Below, piece by piece: positions 11,004 through 21,595 of a stretch of DNA of 64,000 bases. Numbering within the stretch: position 1 is the stretch's first letter; each line of letters opens with the position of its first letter. Both the position numbers and the translations under genes were made by a program. The DNA is from Echria macrotheca (Eukaryota; Ascomycota; Sordariomycetes; Sordariales; Schizotheciaceae): contig MU839828.1 in the NCBI GenBank assembly GCA_030411725.1, forward strand, positions 2,728,001 through 2,792,000, in the 5' to 3' direction. The notes below the pieces were generated by a model that did no database searches, was not told the origin of the DNA, and worked only from the letters and a program-made list of their open reading frames with translations.

Positions 11004-12250
11004 CGTGTTTACTAGGTGTATTTATCGTTGCATTTTTTAACGTTGGATGTCTAGCTGGGTGAAGCTGTCTCTTGGTGAGGATATACCGAAGGGTCCACTC
11101 TTTCCGCGCTGCCCCTCAGGTATGTTTGATGAGATATACTTGAACACATATTTTGGTCCAAGTAAAAAAGGACTGTTATTTGACCCCTTTTTTAAGGTAG
11201 CCCGTACTTTGGCAAGAAATAAAAGTACCTTCTCCCGAGACATATCTGCGCAACTGCGGTCCGGTGATGTGTGTTTGACAAGCTGTGTTCACCGTGCTCA
11301 CCTGGGTGGGACAAAATACATAACACTGTGTCACTGGACAGCAGATCAACACTGCAGCAGTGCGCACTGCGCAGCAGATCATCGCCCCACTTTCTCTTGT
11401 CAAGAGGACCCTGAATTTCAGTGCAGTGCAGCGCAGCGGCATCTCCCGTCGTCCCTTTCTCGGTCAGTCAGTCAGGCCATCATCCCAAAGCGGTGTGTGA
11501 TGAATGACCACGTCAGTCCGCCCGTCAAGCAGCGACGAAATGTCTCTCGCTTGCACGACATGGGGATCACACACACATTTGGCCACGAGTTGTGCTTTTT
11601 GATTGACGTGTGGTCGGAGGGTGCGGAGTAGTTATGAAATAGCGGAATGTCCGGCATCTCTCATTTCCATCTCCTTTTTGGATTTACCGATCTACTCTTG
11701 GACCCTGAATTTAAGGAGGTACTGGTTACTGGCCCCTGGGTGACGAGGTAATGAGGTGGGATTAATCAGCCACCACCAGATTTGCCCCCTTGTTCTTCCT
11801 CAACATTTTTTTTCTTTGTCTTTCTCAGCCTGGATTCCTTTTCCGGATAGCATCAAAACCTTTTGCATCTGGGACTGAGGACAGTGATGAGAGTGATCGC
11901 AACTGAGTGGGAGGAGGAGTAAAACAAAAAATCTGCACCGATCCGAGATTACCTCACCTGCCGGAATTACCTACCTACCCCTGCCAAGCCAGCCGCCAAA
12001 ATCAACACCACCACCCCGATCCGATCCGATCCCGAACCCGAACCCCGTCGCCGCCTCCGCATCCGCATCCGCATCCGCATCCGCACCGGCGGCATCCACA
12101 TCCACATCCACATCCACATCCACCTCGGCCTTCCTTCCGCCTTCGCTCCGCCCCGTCCACCCACCCTCCGACGCGCCGCCCCGACCGGCCGGCCGGCCGT
12201 CACCCAACCCAACCCTCCCACAGTTAACCCCCCCAACAGTCCCGGACAAA
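11004..12250. other. Intergenic and leader of the membrane-protein gene
   Basis: About 1.2 kb without a supportable gene. The last ~240 bases are C-rich with hexamer repeats and are probably the 5' leader of the gene starting at 12251. Open frames seen here have no family resemblance. Confidence 0.5.
12018..12123. repeat. Hexamer and pentamer microsatellites
   Basis: Three short arrays follow each other: CCGAT units near 12018, CATCCG units at about 12056-12086, and ATCCAC units at about 12092-12123. They lie 130-230 bases before the start codon at 12251, probably in the transcribed leader. Confidence 0.85.
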
Positions 12251-13171
12251 ATGAAGTGGTCCCGCAACCCCTTCTTCCCGCCAGCCCCCTCAGCGGCACC
12301 CATCACCGCGCCATCCCGAGAGGAAGAAGACACAGCCTCCTCGACCAACTCTACCAACAGCGATCCCGACCCAGAAAACCCTTCTCCCCCTCCACCCTCC
12401 GGCCCCGGCCCCGGCCCCGGCCCATCATCACCCCCCTCCCCGTCCCCCTCCTCCCCATCCTCCTCCACCCGTCCCGCCACAGCACCCACCCCCCAAACCT
12501 CACCAGTCCACCTCCAACGCCCAACAACAAAACTAACAACCCACCAACTCTTCTACATTTTTATCCTCGACGGCCTCGGGGCAGCCATCTTGTCGGGAGG
12601 AATAAACTTCGCAATAGCCTACGCAATGTACACATCCCCTTCGTCGTCTCCAATCCTCCTCTGGCAACTCCCCAACACGCTAGCAGGCGACGCAGCCGTG
12701 ACGATAATCCTGCAGAGCATCATCACCTGGCTTGTTGAACTCGTGCTAGTAAATCGCGATTTATCAAGGGGGAGCGTCGCGCCCATCGGATTCATCCCGC
12801 CTCCTTCTCCGTCTTGGATTTACCTGCGGCGGTTCTTGTTTCTGGATCGACACCATCACGAAGAACACCAAAATGAGGGGGTGGGGGGGATGGGGAGGAT
12901 AAAGGGGTGGGTGAATTTCTTGGCGTCGCAGGTTATACGGGCCTTGGTCGTCGCGGTGGGGATGTTTGTTTTGCTCTGGCCGGCGAGCGTGGGGATCTTG
13001 ATGGTTCTAGGGGAAAAGGCGGGGGGGGATTGGGAGTTTGAGAGGGTTTGGACGCCGGAGGTGTTTAAGCTTGTGCTGGGGGCGGTGTTGGGGTTGGTTG
13101 AGACGCCGGTTTTTGCGGGGTTTTGGCTTGTTAGGGCGGGGTGGGCTTTGAGGACGAATCAGGTGTTTTAG
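12251..13171 (+). CDS. Four-span membrane protein, unknown function
   Basis: A single exon of 306 residues. The first ~95 residues are rich in Pro, Ser and Thr and likely disordered in the cytosol. Four hydrophobic segments follow, at roughly 98-128, 147-166, 223-255 and 271-299. A loop near 205-220 is His/Glu-rich. The start lies in a normal A-rich context (ACAAA before ATG). From memory the arrangement resembles fungal proteins grouped as DUF2456, but I cannot check that. There is no catalytic motif or targeting signal that I recognise. GC content falls and G-richness rises sharply in the second half. The coding assignment rests on the long open frame and the sensible transmembrane pattern. 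Confidence 0.75.
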   Translation: MKWSRNPFFPPAPSAAPITAPSREEEDTASSTNSTNSDPDPENPSPPPPSGPGPGPGPSSPPSPSPSSPSSSTRPATAPTPQTSPVHLQRPTTKLTTHQLFYIFILDGLGAAILSGGINFAIAYAMYTSPSSSPILLWQLPNTLAGDAAVTIILQSIITWLVELVLVNRDLSRGSVAPIGFIPPPSPSWIYLRRFLFLDRHHHEEHQNEGVGGMGRIKGWVNFLASQVIRALVVAVGMFVLLWPASVGILMVLGEKAGGDWEFERVWTPEVFKLVLGAVLGLVETPVFAGFWLVRAGWALRTNQVF

Positions 13172-13356
13172 TTTTGAGGTTAGGGACCTTGGGATGCTTT
13201 GTTTGGGGGGTTGGTTTTGGTGGTTGGGTGTGTTGTTTGGTTGGGTTGGTTGAGGGTGTTGTTTGGAATTGGGGACGGGGGGAAGTGGTGTATGAGGTTG
13301 ACTGGTCGGGTGGGTTGGGAGGGGGCCATGAGGTTTTGAGAGTCAAAGCTTGAGGC

Positions 13357-13590
13357 GCAGGACATCTGGTATGGCGAGATGTTTTGAGAGAGGATCGGAT
13401 AGAATGGCACTGGGAAGGGGGGCGATGAGTTGTTTGAGGGCAGGACATCTGGTATGGCAGGATGTTCTGAAAGGACCAGTATAGAACGGCACTGGCATGA
13501 GGACGACATCCGGGATACAACATAGTGGACGCATTTGCAAGCGGGACAGTATGGACAGTACGGGATACAGCATAGTGGACGGCACGATAG
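13357..13590. repeat. Diverged minisatellite
   Basis: The sequence GCAGGACATCTGGTATGGC occurs at 13357 and again at 13440, a period of 83 bases, with similar flanks (GATGTT, then a GAACGGCACTGG-like tail). A further, more diverged unit follows from about 13500. Inside it CGGGATACARCATAGTGGAC occurs at 13511 and 13561. No function is suggested. Confidence 0.75.
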
Positions 13591-13699
13591 ACATCACGGA
13601 TGGACATCTAGCATGGACGGCATCAGCATTGCAGAGGACAGGCCCAACAGGCATATAGACACATATCATAATTGTAATATCCAAGACGCAGATTTATTA

Positions 13700-13795
13700 T
13701 CATTATTTGTCTTAAGCCCAAGGCTTCCACCCCGTAAGGGGGTAAGCGGTTCCTCTATGGTTATAGCACATAAATGCCAACTGTCTAACCCTCGG
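13700..13795 (+). repeat. Dispersed element, copy A
   Basis: This contains TTATTTGTCTTAA, then AAGGCTTCCACCCCGTAAGG with a short hairpin, then TAAGCGGTTCCTCTA. Related blocks occur at 21785-21840 (same strand) and at 54110-54185 (opposite strand). It looks like a worn non-autonomous element, with differences largely of the C-to-T kind. Confidence 0.6.
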
Positions 13796-13845
13796 CGCGC
13801 AGGCAAGACGCAGATTTATACGTCCAGATAGTGCCAAATCTTGCA

Positions 13846-15405
13846 TCAGGCCGGCGGCAGAAACAGCGCAAACAAGGCCGCCTGCACAGCCGCATACACC
13901 ACCATAAACACCACCGCCCGTCTCCCCCACTTATCACCCTCCAAAACCCGCTCCGCCAGCCAAAAATACCACATCGGACATCCCGACGATATCCTAGAAA
14001 TAATCTGAACATGAGAGTTCGTCGCGACCAACAACCCCAACAAAACCTGCGCGGCAGCTGCAGCCCGGATCAAGCCCCGCAGTCGGCCCGGCTCCGAGCC
14101 CGTGGATCCCGTCCCGGCCCGCCTCATCATACCAACCCCCGAGACAGCCAAAACAACCAGCACGGGAGCGGCCAGCAGAAAAAGCGGCAGGTTGGACAAG
14201 GTCCAGTAACGGAGAAACCCGTTGTTCCTACAACCGTCAGCATCCAATCATATCACCCCATTAACGAGACATACCAATAGTGGGCCTGCACAAACGCGTA
14301 GATGCTTGGCAGATACCCATCGCACCACGATGGCCTCGGCACGCTCACGGCCTCGGCACCGGAGGGTGGGGCTGCGCAGAAGCGTCGATAGGCCACAGCC
14401 TGGGGGATGAGTGAGCCGGCGCCGACGGCAGCCCCGCCGATGCCAAGAGCCAAGACACGCCGCACTGTTGTCGCCGTCCGGGAGGTGTCCGCTCGCTCTC
14501 GCTTTCGTTTTTCACCCGGTGGAGACTTTTGTCTCTGCACCAGCCTCGGTAGCAGCGTCGCGACCTCCCAGGCAAAGGGAAGACCATTCAGGATCCCATT
14601 GCTCCTGAAGACAGTGGCCAGTCCGAAGGACAATCCGGAGAGAACGAGAAAGCCATCGGATGCGGCGGGCTTGGCGGCGTGGCAGCTGCATGCGTACAAG
14701 AGATACCCCCCAAAAGTGAAAAGAGCGCACGAGCTCTCTGCGTAGGGCGCTGATAGGAAAATCCCGGCCGGCGAGATGACATGCAACAACCCGGCCACGA
14801 GAGAAAATAACTCGCCGCGGGGATGGCTCCGCCAGAGCAGCCGGCCGAGGCGGTAGAGGACCAGGACAGACAGAAAGTGGGCTGTGTTGGCCCAGGCGAT
14901 ACCCACCGCCGTTTCAAGGAGCGCCCATCTCTGACTGTTTCCCGATCCACCATCGATGAGACCAAACTTGACAAGGACTGCGTTGAGACGGGAGATGGTG
15001 GGCTCAAGTCAGCCTCGTCTGGTCACAGGGCGCCGTGACGGGGGGTTGCTGATGTGGGATGTCGGAGACAAACGGACGGAGAACAAACACACCTTGGATA
15101 ACGCCTCGGAGGGCGACTGGCAGGCCGGCGCCAAAGGCCCACTCCTGCTCGAACCGATAGCCCCGGCGGGCGATGCTGACAAAATAGACGGCGTCCCAGC
15201 TCGCAAATCGCGTCAGTATTGAGTCCCGAGAAACCGCCAGGCTGGCCGACGTGTCGTAGGCATCGCCGACACAGCTGCCGACGACGACTGCGACTAAGAA
15301 AACCTTCCAGATGGCGAAGGCGGCCGCCAGGGTCCGGTACGGGTGGTGGGCGATGCCATGTGGGCGACGACCACGGCCAGGCATTTCCTGTTTTGGGTTG
15401 GCCAT
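13846..15405 (-). CDS. gpi18: GPI mannosyltransferase 2 (Gpi18/PIG-V)
   Basis: Three exons: 15405-15093, 14977-14275 and 14227-13846, giving 465 residues. It is an ER multi-spanning glycosyltransferase that adds the second mannose to the GPI precursor from dolichol-phosphate-mannose. Landmarks are F-A-S-W-D-A-V-Y-F near residue 70 (luminal Asp of the family), the hallmark P-A-G-I-F-L-S-A-P-Y-A-E-S, F-R-S-N-G in the middle, and H-Y-W-N-N-G-F-L-R-Y-W formed exactly across intron 2. About eight hydrophobic segments are visible. The intron 1 acceptor is less certain. I chose the CAG at 14980-14978 because it keeps the frame and has a CTGAC branch upstream. Length is near the family norm. Assignment to PF04188 is by motif memory. 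Confidence 0.92.
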
Positions 15406-17153
15406 AACAGAAAAGAATTAAGGTTCGTTCCAAGGCATTGCCGTTCGTGGCCAGCGTCTGCCGAGTCGGTCCAAATTAAGGTACCGCCGTGTTTCCAGGA
15501 ACTGTTGCGGAAAAGATGTTGCCACGCGGGAAGACAGGCGCAGAGTTGAATCTCGGGGACGGTTGTGACGTCGCCAATTCTTTTCGCGCATTCGCTGGCT
15601 TGCCGAGGCTTGGCAGGTTTTGCTAGAGACAGACCATTTCAGGATACTACCTTAGTGTAGTGTAGTACAGCTCCAGGTGAGCTTGACATCACAGCCCAGA
15701 TTAAAAAGACCTGTCAAGATTTTTTTGCAAAAGATAATTATCTATCCTTTATCCGAGTTTAACACGACGTCATTCAGAAAAACAGCAACTCGGGGTTGAT
15801 TTGTGAACTGTTCAGTTCAAGAGTCAGGGTTAGGGTCATCGGGAAGCGAACTCCCGACTGTTCGGTAATCGGGTTGCAGACCTGTCCGAATGCACATGCT
15901 GTTGCGTGGGGGATGCGAGGGGATGCAGCCAGCCTTACCGCGTGGCCCGGAGCGGTGTGGGTGAGAAGGGAAAGAGGCCGTCTGCTATCGAAAAGCTGTC
16001 AGACCATTCGTCCGTCGTTGGACCAGGTCGGACGAGCACCCGGTCAGCAACAGGATTTCAGACGGATTCGAGCCGATGGATAAAGAAGCTTCTCATGACA
16101 TTTGACGTATGATGGAGAACCCTTCCTTGGCAGCCGATTCGCCGCCCGCCTGATACAAGACCATCCCATCAGAACAAATACACGCATCTTCCTGGAAGTC
16201 ATCGAGCTGCCTCAGTTTCGCAGAACCACTCGGTGCCACCGTCTCAGTCGGCGCGTTTCAAATCGCTGTGCATGTCGAATTCGCCTCTTCTGAACCGGGC
16301 CATCCCGTCGTCTTTTTGGTCTCCAAGTCGCACAAACAGCCCCGTCCAACGAGTCCCGACCCGGTCGGGCTTCGGCAAAAGTCTCCGGGTCCTTGTTGAC
16401 TTCTTCAGAACCGACCGTCATATGCTTTTATCCCCTCGCTTTCAAATCCGACTCGGTGGAATATTCTCTGGGCATTCATCACATCCCACTCGGTGATTTT
16501 CTCTGGGCTCAGGTCATCAGCAGAAATCCACATCATCGGCTGCTGATCGAATCAATTGCACCAAGGTCCACTTCAGCACCGCTAGCCTGGCCCCGCCGTC
16601 AGCTGGCCTGGTGTCTGCCCCATTGGGACAGCACCAAAAACCAAAAAGCAACCCGATCATTTCTCAACCTCATCTCCCATCCCTTTTCTCCAACAGCGCT
16701 GCTTGCCGCCCTTTTGCAGACTTGCAATTACTTTCGCTCCTTCCCTTTCCAGTCACGAACCAGATTTCCATTCTACTCGCAGGCTGCCGCCGCGGTCGCA
16801 TCGTTAATTGCACGCGGGCATCGTGTGACGACCTCGTACCACCTCAGCTCCGCGCAATCCTGCTTCCTTCCTCTCGGCAAGGCTCGACCGGTCCATGGCA
16901 GCTGCTGGGTCCGGGCTGTAGTTTACTGCAGCCTGGCCACTGCTTGCGAACTGTCTGAGTTCGTTTACTAGTTTGCGACACTCTGCTGGCGGGGTGGTCA
17001 ACCTTTGCTGCAGACGACGACGACGACGACTTTTTGGATAGGCACGGTATATACCCAACCTAGGCGGCATTAGACGCCCCGCGCTCCGAGGCTAGACCTT
17101 TGACTTTTCCACCACCTTTTTTTGTGTATTGTTTTCCCGGCGCTATCGACCAC
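15406..17153. other. Divergent intergenic region
   Basis: About 1.7 kb between divergent genes, so both promoters are here. One GGGTTAGGG telomere-like word lies at 15827-15835. A TATATA near 17049-17054 lies about 100 bases before the start at 17154. The stretch from about 16600 to 17100 is pyrimidine-rich and is probably a long leader. No coding frame is convincing. Confidence 0.5.
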
Positions 17154-18944
17154 ATGATGTTTCTTCACTCGGGTGCCAGTTTACACGGCCATGAATATTC
17201 GCCCCGTTCGCCGCTCGCCGCCTCTCCTCAGGGAGCCAACCTGCGATCGCCCCTCATCCGATCCGCCCTCACCCCTGCAAAGGCCCGTACCAGCAGAACC
17301 GCCGATGGCGTCCCGCCCCCGGCGCTCCGGCAACGGCCGGCTTCCGAGTACATACCCCGAAAAGCTTCCACTCCAGAACCGGTTGTGCGGTTTCAAGAGG
17401 AGGAAAAACCCACTCCGGTAACGCACGATGACAGTCTGCTTTCCGAGTCGGAACTTAGCGAGGCTACCGCCTTCTCGATCGACGGGCCGTCCAAGCCGGG
17501 ACGGGGACGGGGAAAGAGGCGGCGACATGCACCCCACCAAACCACCAAATATTTCCTTGGATACCCCGCCCCTAGACGACTCCCCAAAACAAAGGTCATG
17601 CAAAAGGTTCTGTCGAGGTTGTTATTACAGTTGCAGGTGGTAACCGACGACGGAAGGTCACGTCCCGTCTTGGAGGCCTATCCGTCTACGCGAATCGCTG
17701 GCCCGGTGGTGACGCCGCGGCTAGCAAAACGATTTCCCGGCATTTTTGGCGTCAAGCGTCAGCTTGGTTACGATGACATCGTTTTGGTGAGGAGGGACGA
17801 CGAGGATTTCGGGTCGGATGCCGAGACGGACGCCGACGACAGTCTGGAGAAGAAGCTCTTGCTGGCCGTCTACAGCCCGATAAAGCACTCGGACGAGGCC
17901 GAGATTGTGTTGGATGATGGGTCCATCTGGGTGGCCAAACCATTGGCCAATGGGTCATTCGATTTTGTGCATACCGACGTCCATGGTGTGCCGACGACAG
18001 TTCGGTGGGCTCGGAGGAATCCGTGTGGAAAAGTTTCAGGGGATGTCGTTCCGGGACTTTCTTCGACCGATCCGCCACAGACCCGTTATACGTTTAGTGT
18101 TATCAACCCCCTGACACGGCGCCATCCGGTCATGGCGACCCTGACACCTACGACGCTCGACGTTCAAGATACATATACATCGATATCATCATCCTACGGT
18201 AAATATCCGCCGCACAGAACTGGCGGGAGGACGGTTTCCATGACGTCGTCTGTGTCTTGGGGGGATACGGTTTTGGAGAGCTCGAAGCGGCCCTCCACCG
18301 GGTCCACCGACACCGAGGGCATGTTTGGTTTGGCGTCTGAAGTCGAGCCGACGCGTACTGTGCGTCCGGTCGAGGATTCGACCAAGATGCTTATTGCGGT
18401 TACTGGCCTGTGGGTAGCTTTGAAGAGCGGGTGGTCAGCAAATATCTCGCCGACGAATTCCGATCTTGCACAGTCCTGTGTCACGACAAGGTCCCGGAGG
18501 AATACATGGACCCGGGCTACGTCGGAGGTGGGCGGCAACACGCCTCAGATATCCGAGGCCGAGGAGCCTGCTTCGGATGTAGTTCTAAAGCGCCACTCGA
18601 TGCCCCTTACCGTTGCGGAGAAGCAGCAGGTTGTACCGTCGCCGTCACGAACGCCAACGCCTCCGAAGAGCCCGAGGGGTTCGCCCCGGCGAGCGACGTC
18701 GACCGGGGCTGCTTTCATGTTGCGTCGACATCAGCGGTTGGAAGCGACGGGGAAGGACATGGGGAGGGAGATGAAGAGCAAGCGGCGGAAGCGAGAACCG
18801 GCCGATTTGGTCGAGGTTTTGTCTCACGGACAGCTGGACGGTGTCGTTGAGGAGCCTTCGTTTGTTGGAGACAAAGACGTCCCGGCGAGAAGGGGGATCC
18901 GGACAAGGATATTTCGGTGGATGCATCGGCTCGGTGGGCGGTAG
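17154..18944 (+). CDS. Uncharacterised basic protein, 596 residues
   Basis: A single exon; the first ATG of the frame is at 17154. I do not recognise the family. The N-terminal ~110 residues are Ser/Pro-rich. A basic patch (R-G-R-G-K-R-R-R-H) around residue 120 could be a nuclear signal. Then comes a more ordered part (about 130-300) with L-G-Y-P-A-P, F-P-G-I-F-G-V-K-R and L-G-Y-D-D-I-V-L, followed by an acidic D-A-E-T-D-A-D-D stretch. A short hydrophobic segment K-M-L-I-A-V-T-G-L-W-V-A-L occurs near residue 420. The C-terminal third is Ser/Arg/Lys-rich and ends F-R-W-M-H-R-L-G-G-R. The length of the open frame and its codon regularity make it a real gene. A second frame open at 18410-18850 seems to be a shadow. 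Confidence 0.72.
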   Translation: MMFLHSGASLHGHEYSPRSPLAASPQGANLRSPLIRSALTPAKARTSRTADGVPPPALRQRPASEYIPRKASTPEPVVRFQEEEKPTPVTHDDSLLSESELSEATAFSIDGPSKPGRGRGKRRRHAPHQTTKYFLGYPAPRRLPKTKVMQKVLSRLLLQLQVVTDDGRSRPVLEAYPSTRIAGPVVTPRLAKRFPGIFGVKRQLGYDDIVLVRRDDEDFGSDAETDADDSLEKKLLLAVYSPIKHSDEAEIVLDDGSIWVAKPLANGSFDFVHTDVHGVPTTVRWARRNPCGKVSGDVVPGLSSTDPPQTRYTFSVINPLTRRHPVMATLTPTTLDVQDTYTSISSSYGKYPPHRTGGRTVSMTSSVSWGDTVLESSKRPSTGSTDTEGMFGLASEVEPTRTVRPVEDSTKMLIAVTGLWVALKSGWSANISPTNSDLAQSCVTTRSRRNTWTRATSEVGGNTPQISEAEEPASDVVLKRHSMPLTVAEKQQVVPSPSRTPTPPKSPRGSPRRATSTGAAFMLRRHQRLEATGKDMGREMKSKRRKREPADLVEVLSHGQLDGVVEEPSFVGDKDVPARRGIRTRIFRWMHRLGGR

Positions 18945-19758
18945 CGACGTTCGGCCGGGTGGTTGAGGAGGAGACTAAGAAGAGACCCGCGAGGGTTGTG
19001 ATAGAATTTATGGCATTCCATGATATTTTTTCTGTGTTGGTTGTGAATGGAGCGACTGTGGTTTTGTGCCGGTCCCCGCATTGACGTAGCGTGGGTGGGA
19101 TGGGGAGGGGAGAGGAATTTATCCGCAAATGGAGACAATCAGCCAGAGTGGTCGTTTGGGGCGATGGGACGGCGGTGGTCTTGGTGTTGTATGGGAATTT
19201 GTGTATGGTGCCTGACCCAAATTCCGGGTCCAGCGGCGGCAATTTTTGGGGAGGCGAGCTTGGTGTTGAGCAGATCGGGGATCGATCCAGGGAAGATGCG
19301 GGTATATCTGTATATATAAATAAACTGCCGTGATTCCACCAATGGGTCGGGATTTTTTGTCATTCAGTTTCCTGCCGTCGGTATTTTATTTGATCGTTTC
19401 TCGTTGTGTTTGGTATCTGGTCGGCTTGTTGGAGTTGTCATTATTCTGCGACTCTTTCGACGGCACAACTGTGACGGGCATCTGAACCGATCAATATAAC
19501 TCGCCCATTCTTTTTTTTGGAGATACCGGTAGAAACGGATTTCATTCCAGTGCCAAAAAAGAGAGGGATATTTTGGCACTTGGTTGTAACGAGGGCCAGA
19601 CAAAGTACCGACCACTCCACCACAACAAAACAAAGGAGTCGAAAACGAAAAGGGGGCACATAACACACAACACACATAACAACAACGGAAAAGGGGGTTA
19701 CCTCTACCAGCCAACCCAGCACACGCTACCCCGGCCCGGCCTGACAAACACCAAAAAA
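18945..19758. other. Intergenic, upstream of pectin methylesterase
   Basis: This holds the 3' end region of the 596-residue gene and the promoter and leader of the pectin methylesterase. The last ~150 bases are A/C-rich, consistent with a leader. No other gene is supported. Confidence 0.5.
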
Positions 19759-21595
19759 ATGCGCCGCCTATCCTCCATATTCGCCCTCCTCGCCCTAACC
19801 CCAGCCTCCCAAGCCATCGACCGCACCACCCCGCCGCCATCCTGCCTCGTCGTGTCCAAATCGTCCGGGTCACAATACAAAACCATCTCCGCGGCCGTAT
19901 CCGCTCTGTCTCTGTCCACCACCTCACCGCAATGTATTTTCATATCACCAGGTAGGTTACCTACCCCCCCCCCCCCCAACCTCACCCTTTACAACTCGAA
20001 ACAAACCAAACAAAACCAAACAAAACAAAGCAAACAACACAACAACAACAACAACACCAACAACAATACAAATAATACTAATAATAAAATAAAAAAAGGA
20101 ACCTACAAAGAACAAATCCTCCTCCCCCCCTCCCTCCGCTCCAGCCTAACAATCTACGGCTCAACCCCCGACACCTCAACCTACAAATCCAACACCGTCA
20201 CCATTACCTCCTCCAAATCCCAAGCAGACGGCCTATCCAACGACGAGAGCGCCACCCTCAGGATAAAGAGTCCGGGCGGCGTGAAGGTGTATAATATCGA
20301 CATAGAGAACGGATACGGCAAGGGGAGTCAGGCGGTTGCTGTGTCGGTCGAGGTGGATGCGGGGTTTTATGGTGTGAGTTTGAGGGGATATCAGGATACG
20401 GTGTTGGTGAATTTGGGGAGGCAGGTGTTTGGGGGGTGTGAGGTTGTGGGGGCTACGGATTTTGTTTTTGGGAGGCGGGGGAGTGCTTGTGAGTTTTTTT
20501 TTTTTGTCCCCTTATTTTATATTCTGTTTTATTTTGGTTGTGGTTTTGTTTCCGAATTTTTTTTTGGTGTGTGTGTGTGTGTTTGTGTTGGGTGTTCTGT
20601 CCGTGGAGGGAGAGAAGGGCGGCCGAGGGAGAGGGAAAAAAAGGGGTTGTGGTTTAGAACAGGGTTTTGTCCATAAAGGCAGTGGCCGAGGGGAAGGTGG
20701 AGGGTTGGTTGTTGTTTGCGGCAGATAGGGGGAGGGGGGGACAAAGGCTGAGGGTGTCTTAGATGGGCGGGTTGGTGGGTCGGGTTTGATGTTTTCCTTC
20801 TGGTGTTATTCTGGGCAAATAGGAAGGGAAGGGGGAGGGTATGGGTGAGGCAGGCAGAGATGAGTTTGGGGGCAGTGGTCTTGTCTTTTGCTGCCCTTGC
20901 CGTTCTTGCCCTTGGGAAAGGGGAAAGGATGGAGGGTTACCTCTTTTTTTCTTTTTTTTTGGTTTTACATTGTCGAGTCTCTTTTTTCCTTTTCTGTGGA
21001 AACGGGGAACACCAAAACTGACGATTCTCAGGGTTCGAAAAGTGTGACATCCACGTGGTCAGCGCAAGCCTGGGCTACATCACCGGTATGTTGCCTGTTT
21101 TTACATCCATCCCCTCTATCATCCCCTCCAAGAAACCGATTCCTCAAGAAATCCGCCACCTCCAAGAACATAACGTCAAAAAAAAAGGAAGATGCAAACC
21201 AAATACTAACCCCACTGGACACAGCCTCCGGCCGCCAATCCACCTCAGACCCAACCTACTACGTCTTCAACAACTGCTCCGTCGCCGCCGCCCCCGGCCA
21301 GTCGGTCCCCAACGGCGCATACTACCTCGGCCGCCCGTGGGCCGCCTACGCGCGCGTCGTCTTCCAGCGCACCGACATGTCCTCCGTCATCAACCCTGCT
21401 GGCTGGCGCATCTGGAATTCCGGGGATGAGCGGACTGGCAACGTGATGTTTGCCGAGTACGGCAACACCGGGCCGGGCGCGCAGGGGACCAGGGCTTCGT
21501 TCGCGACCAAGCTGAGCGCGCCGGTGACGATGGACGCGGTGCTGGGGAGCGGGTATGCCAATGCTGTGTGGTTTGATGCGAGTTATCTGCGATGA
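19759..21595 (+). CDS. Secreted pectin methylesterase (CE8)
   Basis: Four exons: 19759-19951, 20099-20488, 21032-21085 and 21225-21595, giving 335 residues. A signal peptide covers about residues 1-20. CE8 landmarks appear in order: Y-K-T-I-S-A-A-V, then G-T-Y-K-E-Q-I (across intron 1), G-Y-Q-D-T, the catalytic D-F-V-F-G, W-F-E-K-C-D-I-H (across intron 2) and L-G-R-P-W with the catalytic Arg. The enzyme de-esterifies pectin outside the cell and opens it to polygalacturonases. Intron 1 (147 nt) has no stop and a length divisible by three, so it could be read through as an Asn/Gln-rich insert. Intron 2 is 543 nt, long for this genome. The coding frame before exon 1 stays open upstream, but the signal peptide fixes the start. 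Confidence 0.92.

Larger units (their letters stand above)
13172..13845. other. Repeat-bearing intergenic region
   Basis: This lies between two convergent genes. The first part (to about 13350) is GT-rich, probably the 3' UTR of the membrane-protein gene. The rest holds a diverged minisatellite (13357-13590) and one copy of a dispersed element (about 13690-13790). Both are listed separately. Confidence 0.6.

Noticed and set aside
18410..18850. 146-codon frame inside the 596-residue gene
   Set aside because: I considered a frameshift in the main gene here. The main frame continues with sensible composition to a natural end, so this looks like a shadow.
19573..20676. Single-exon 367-residue reading of the pectin methylesterase 5' part
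   Set aside because: It reads through intron 1 and into intron 2. The signal peptide and family motifs require the start at 19759 and removal of both introns.
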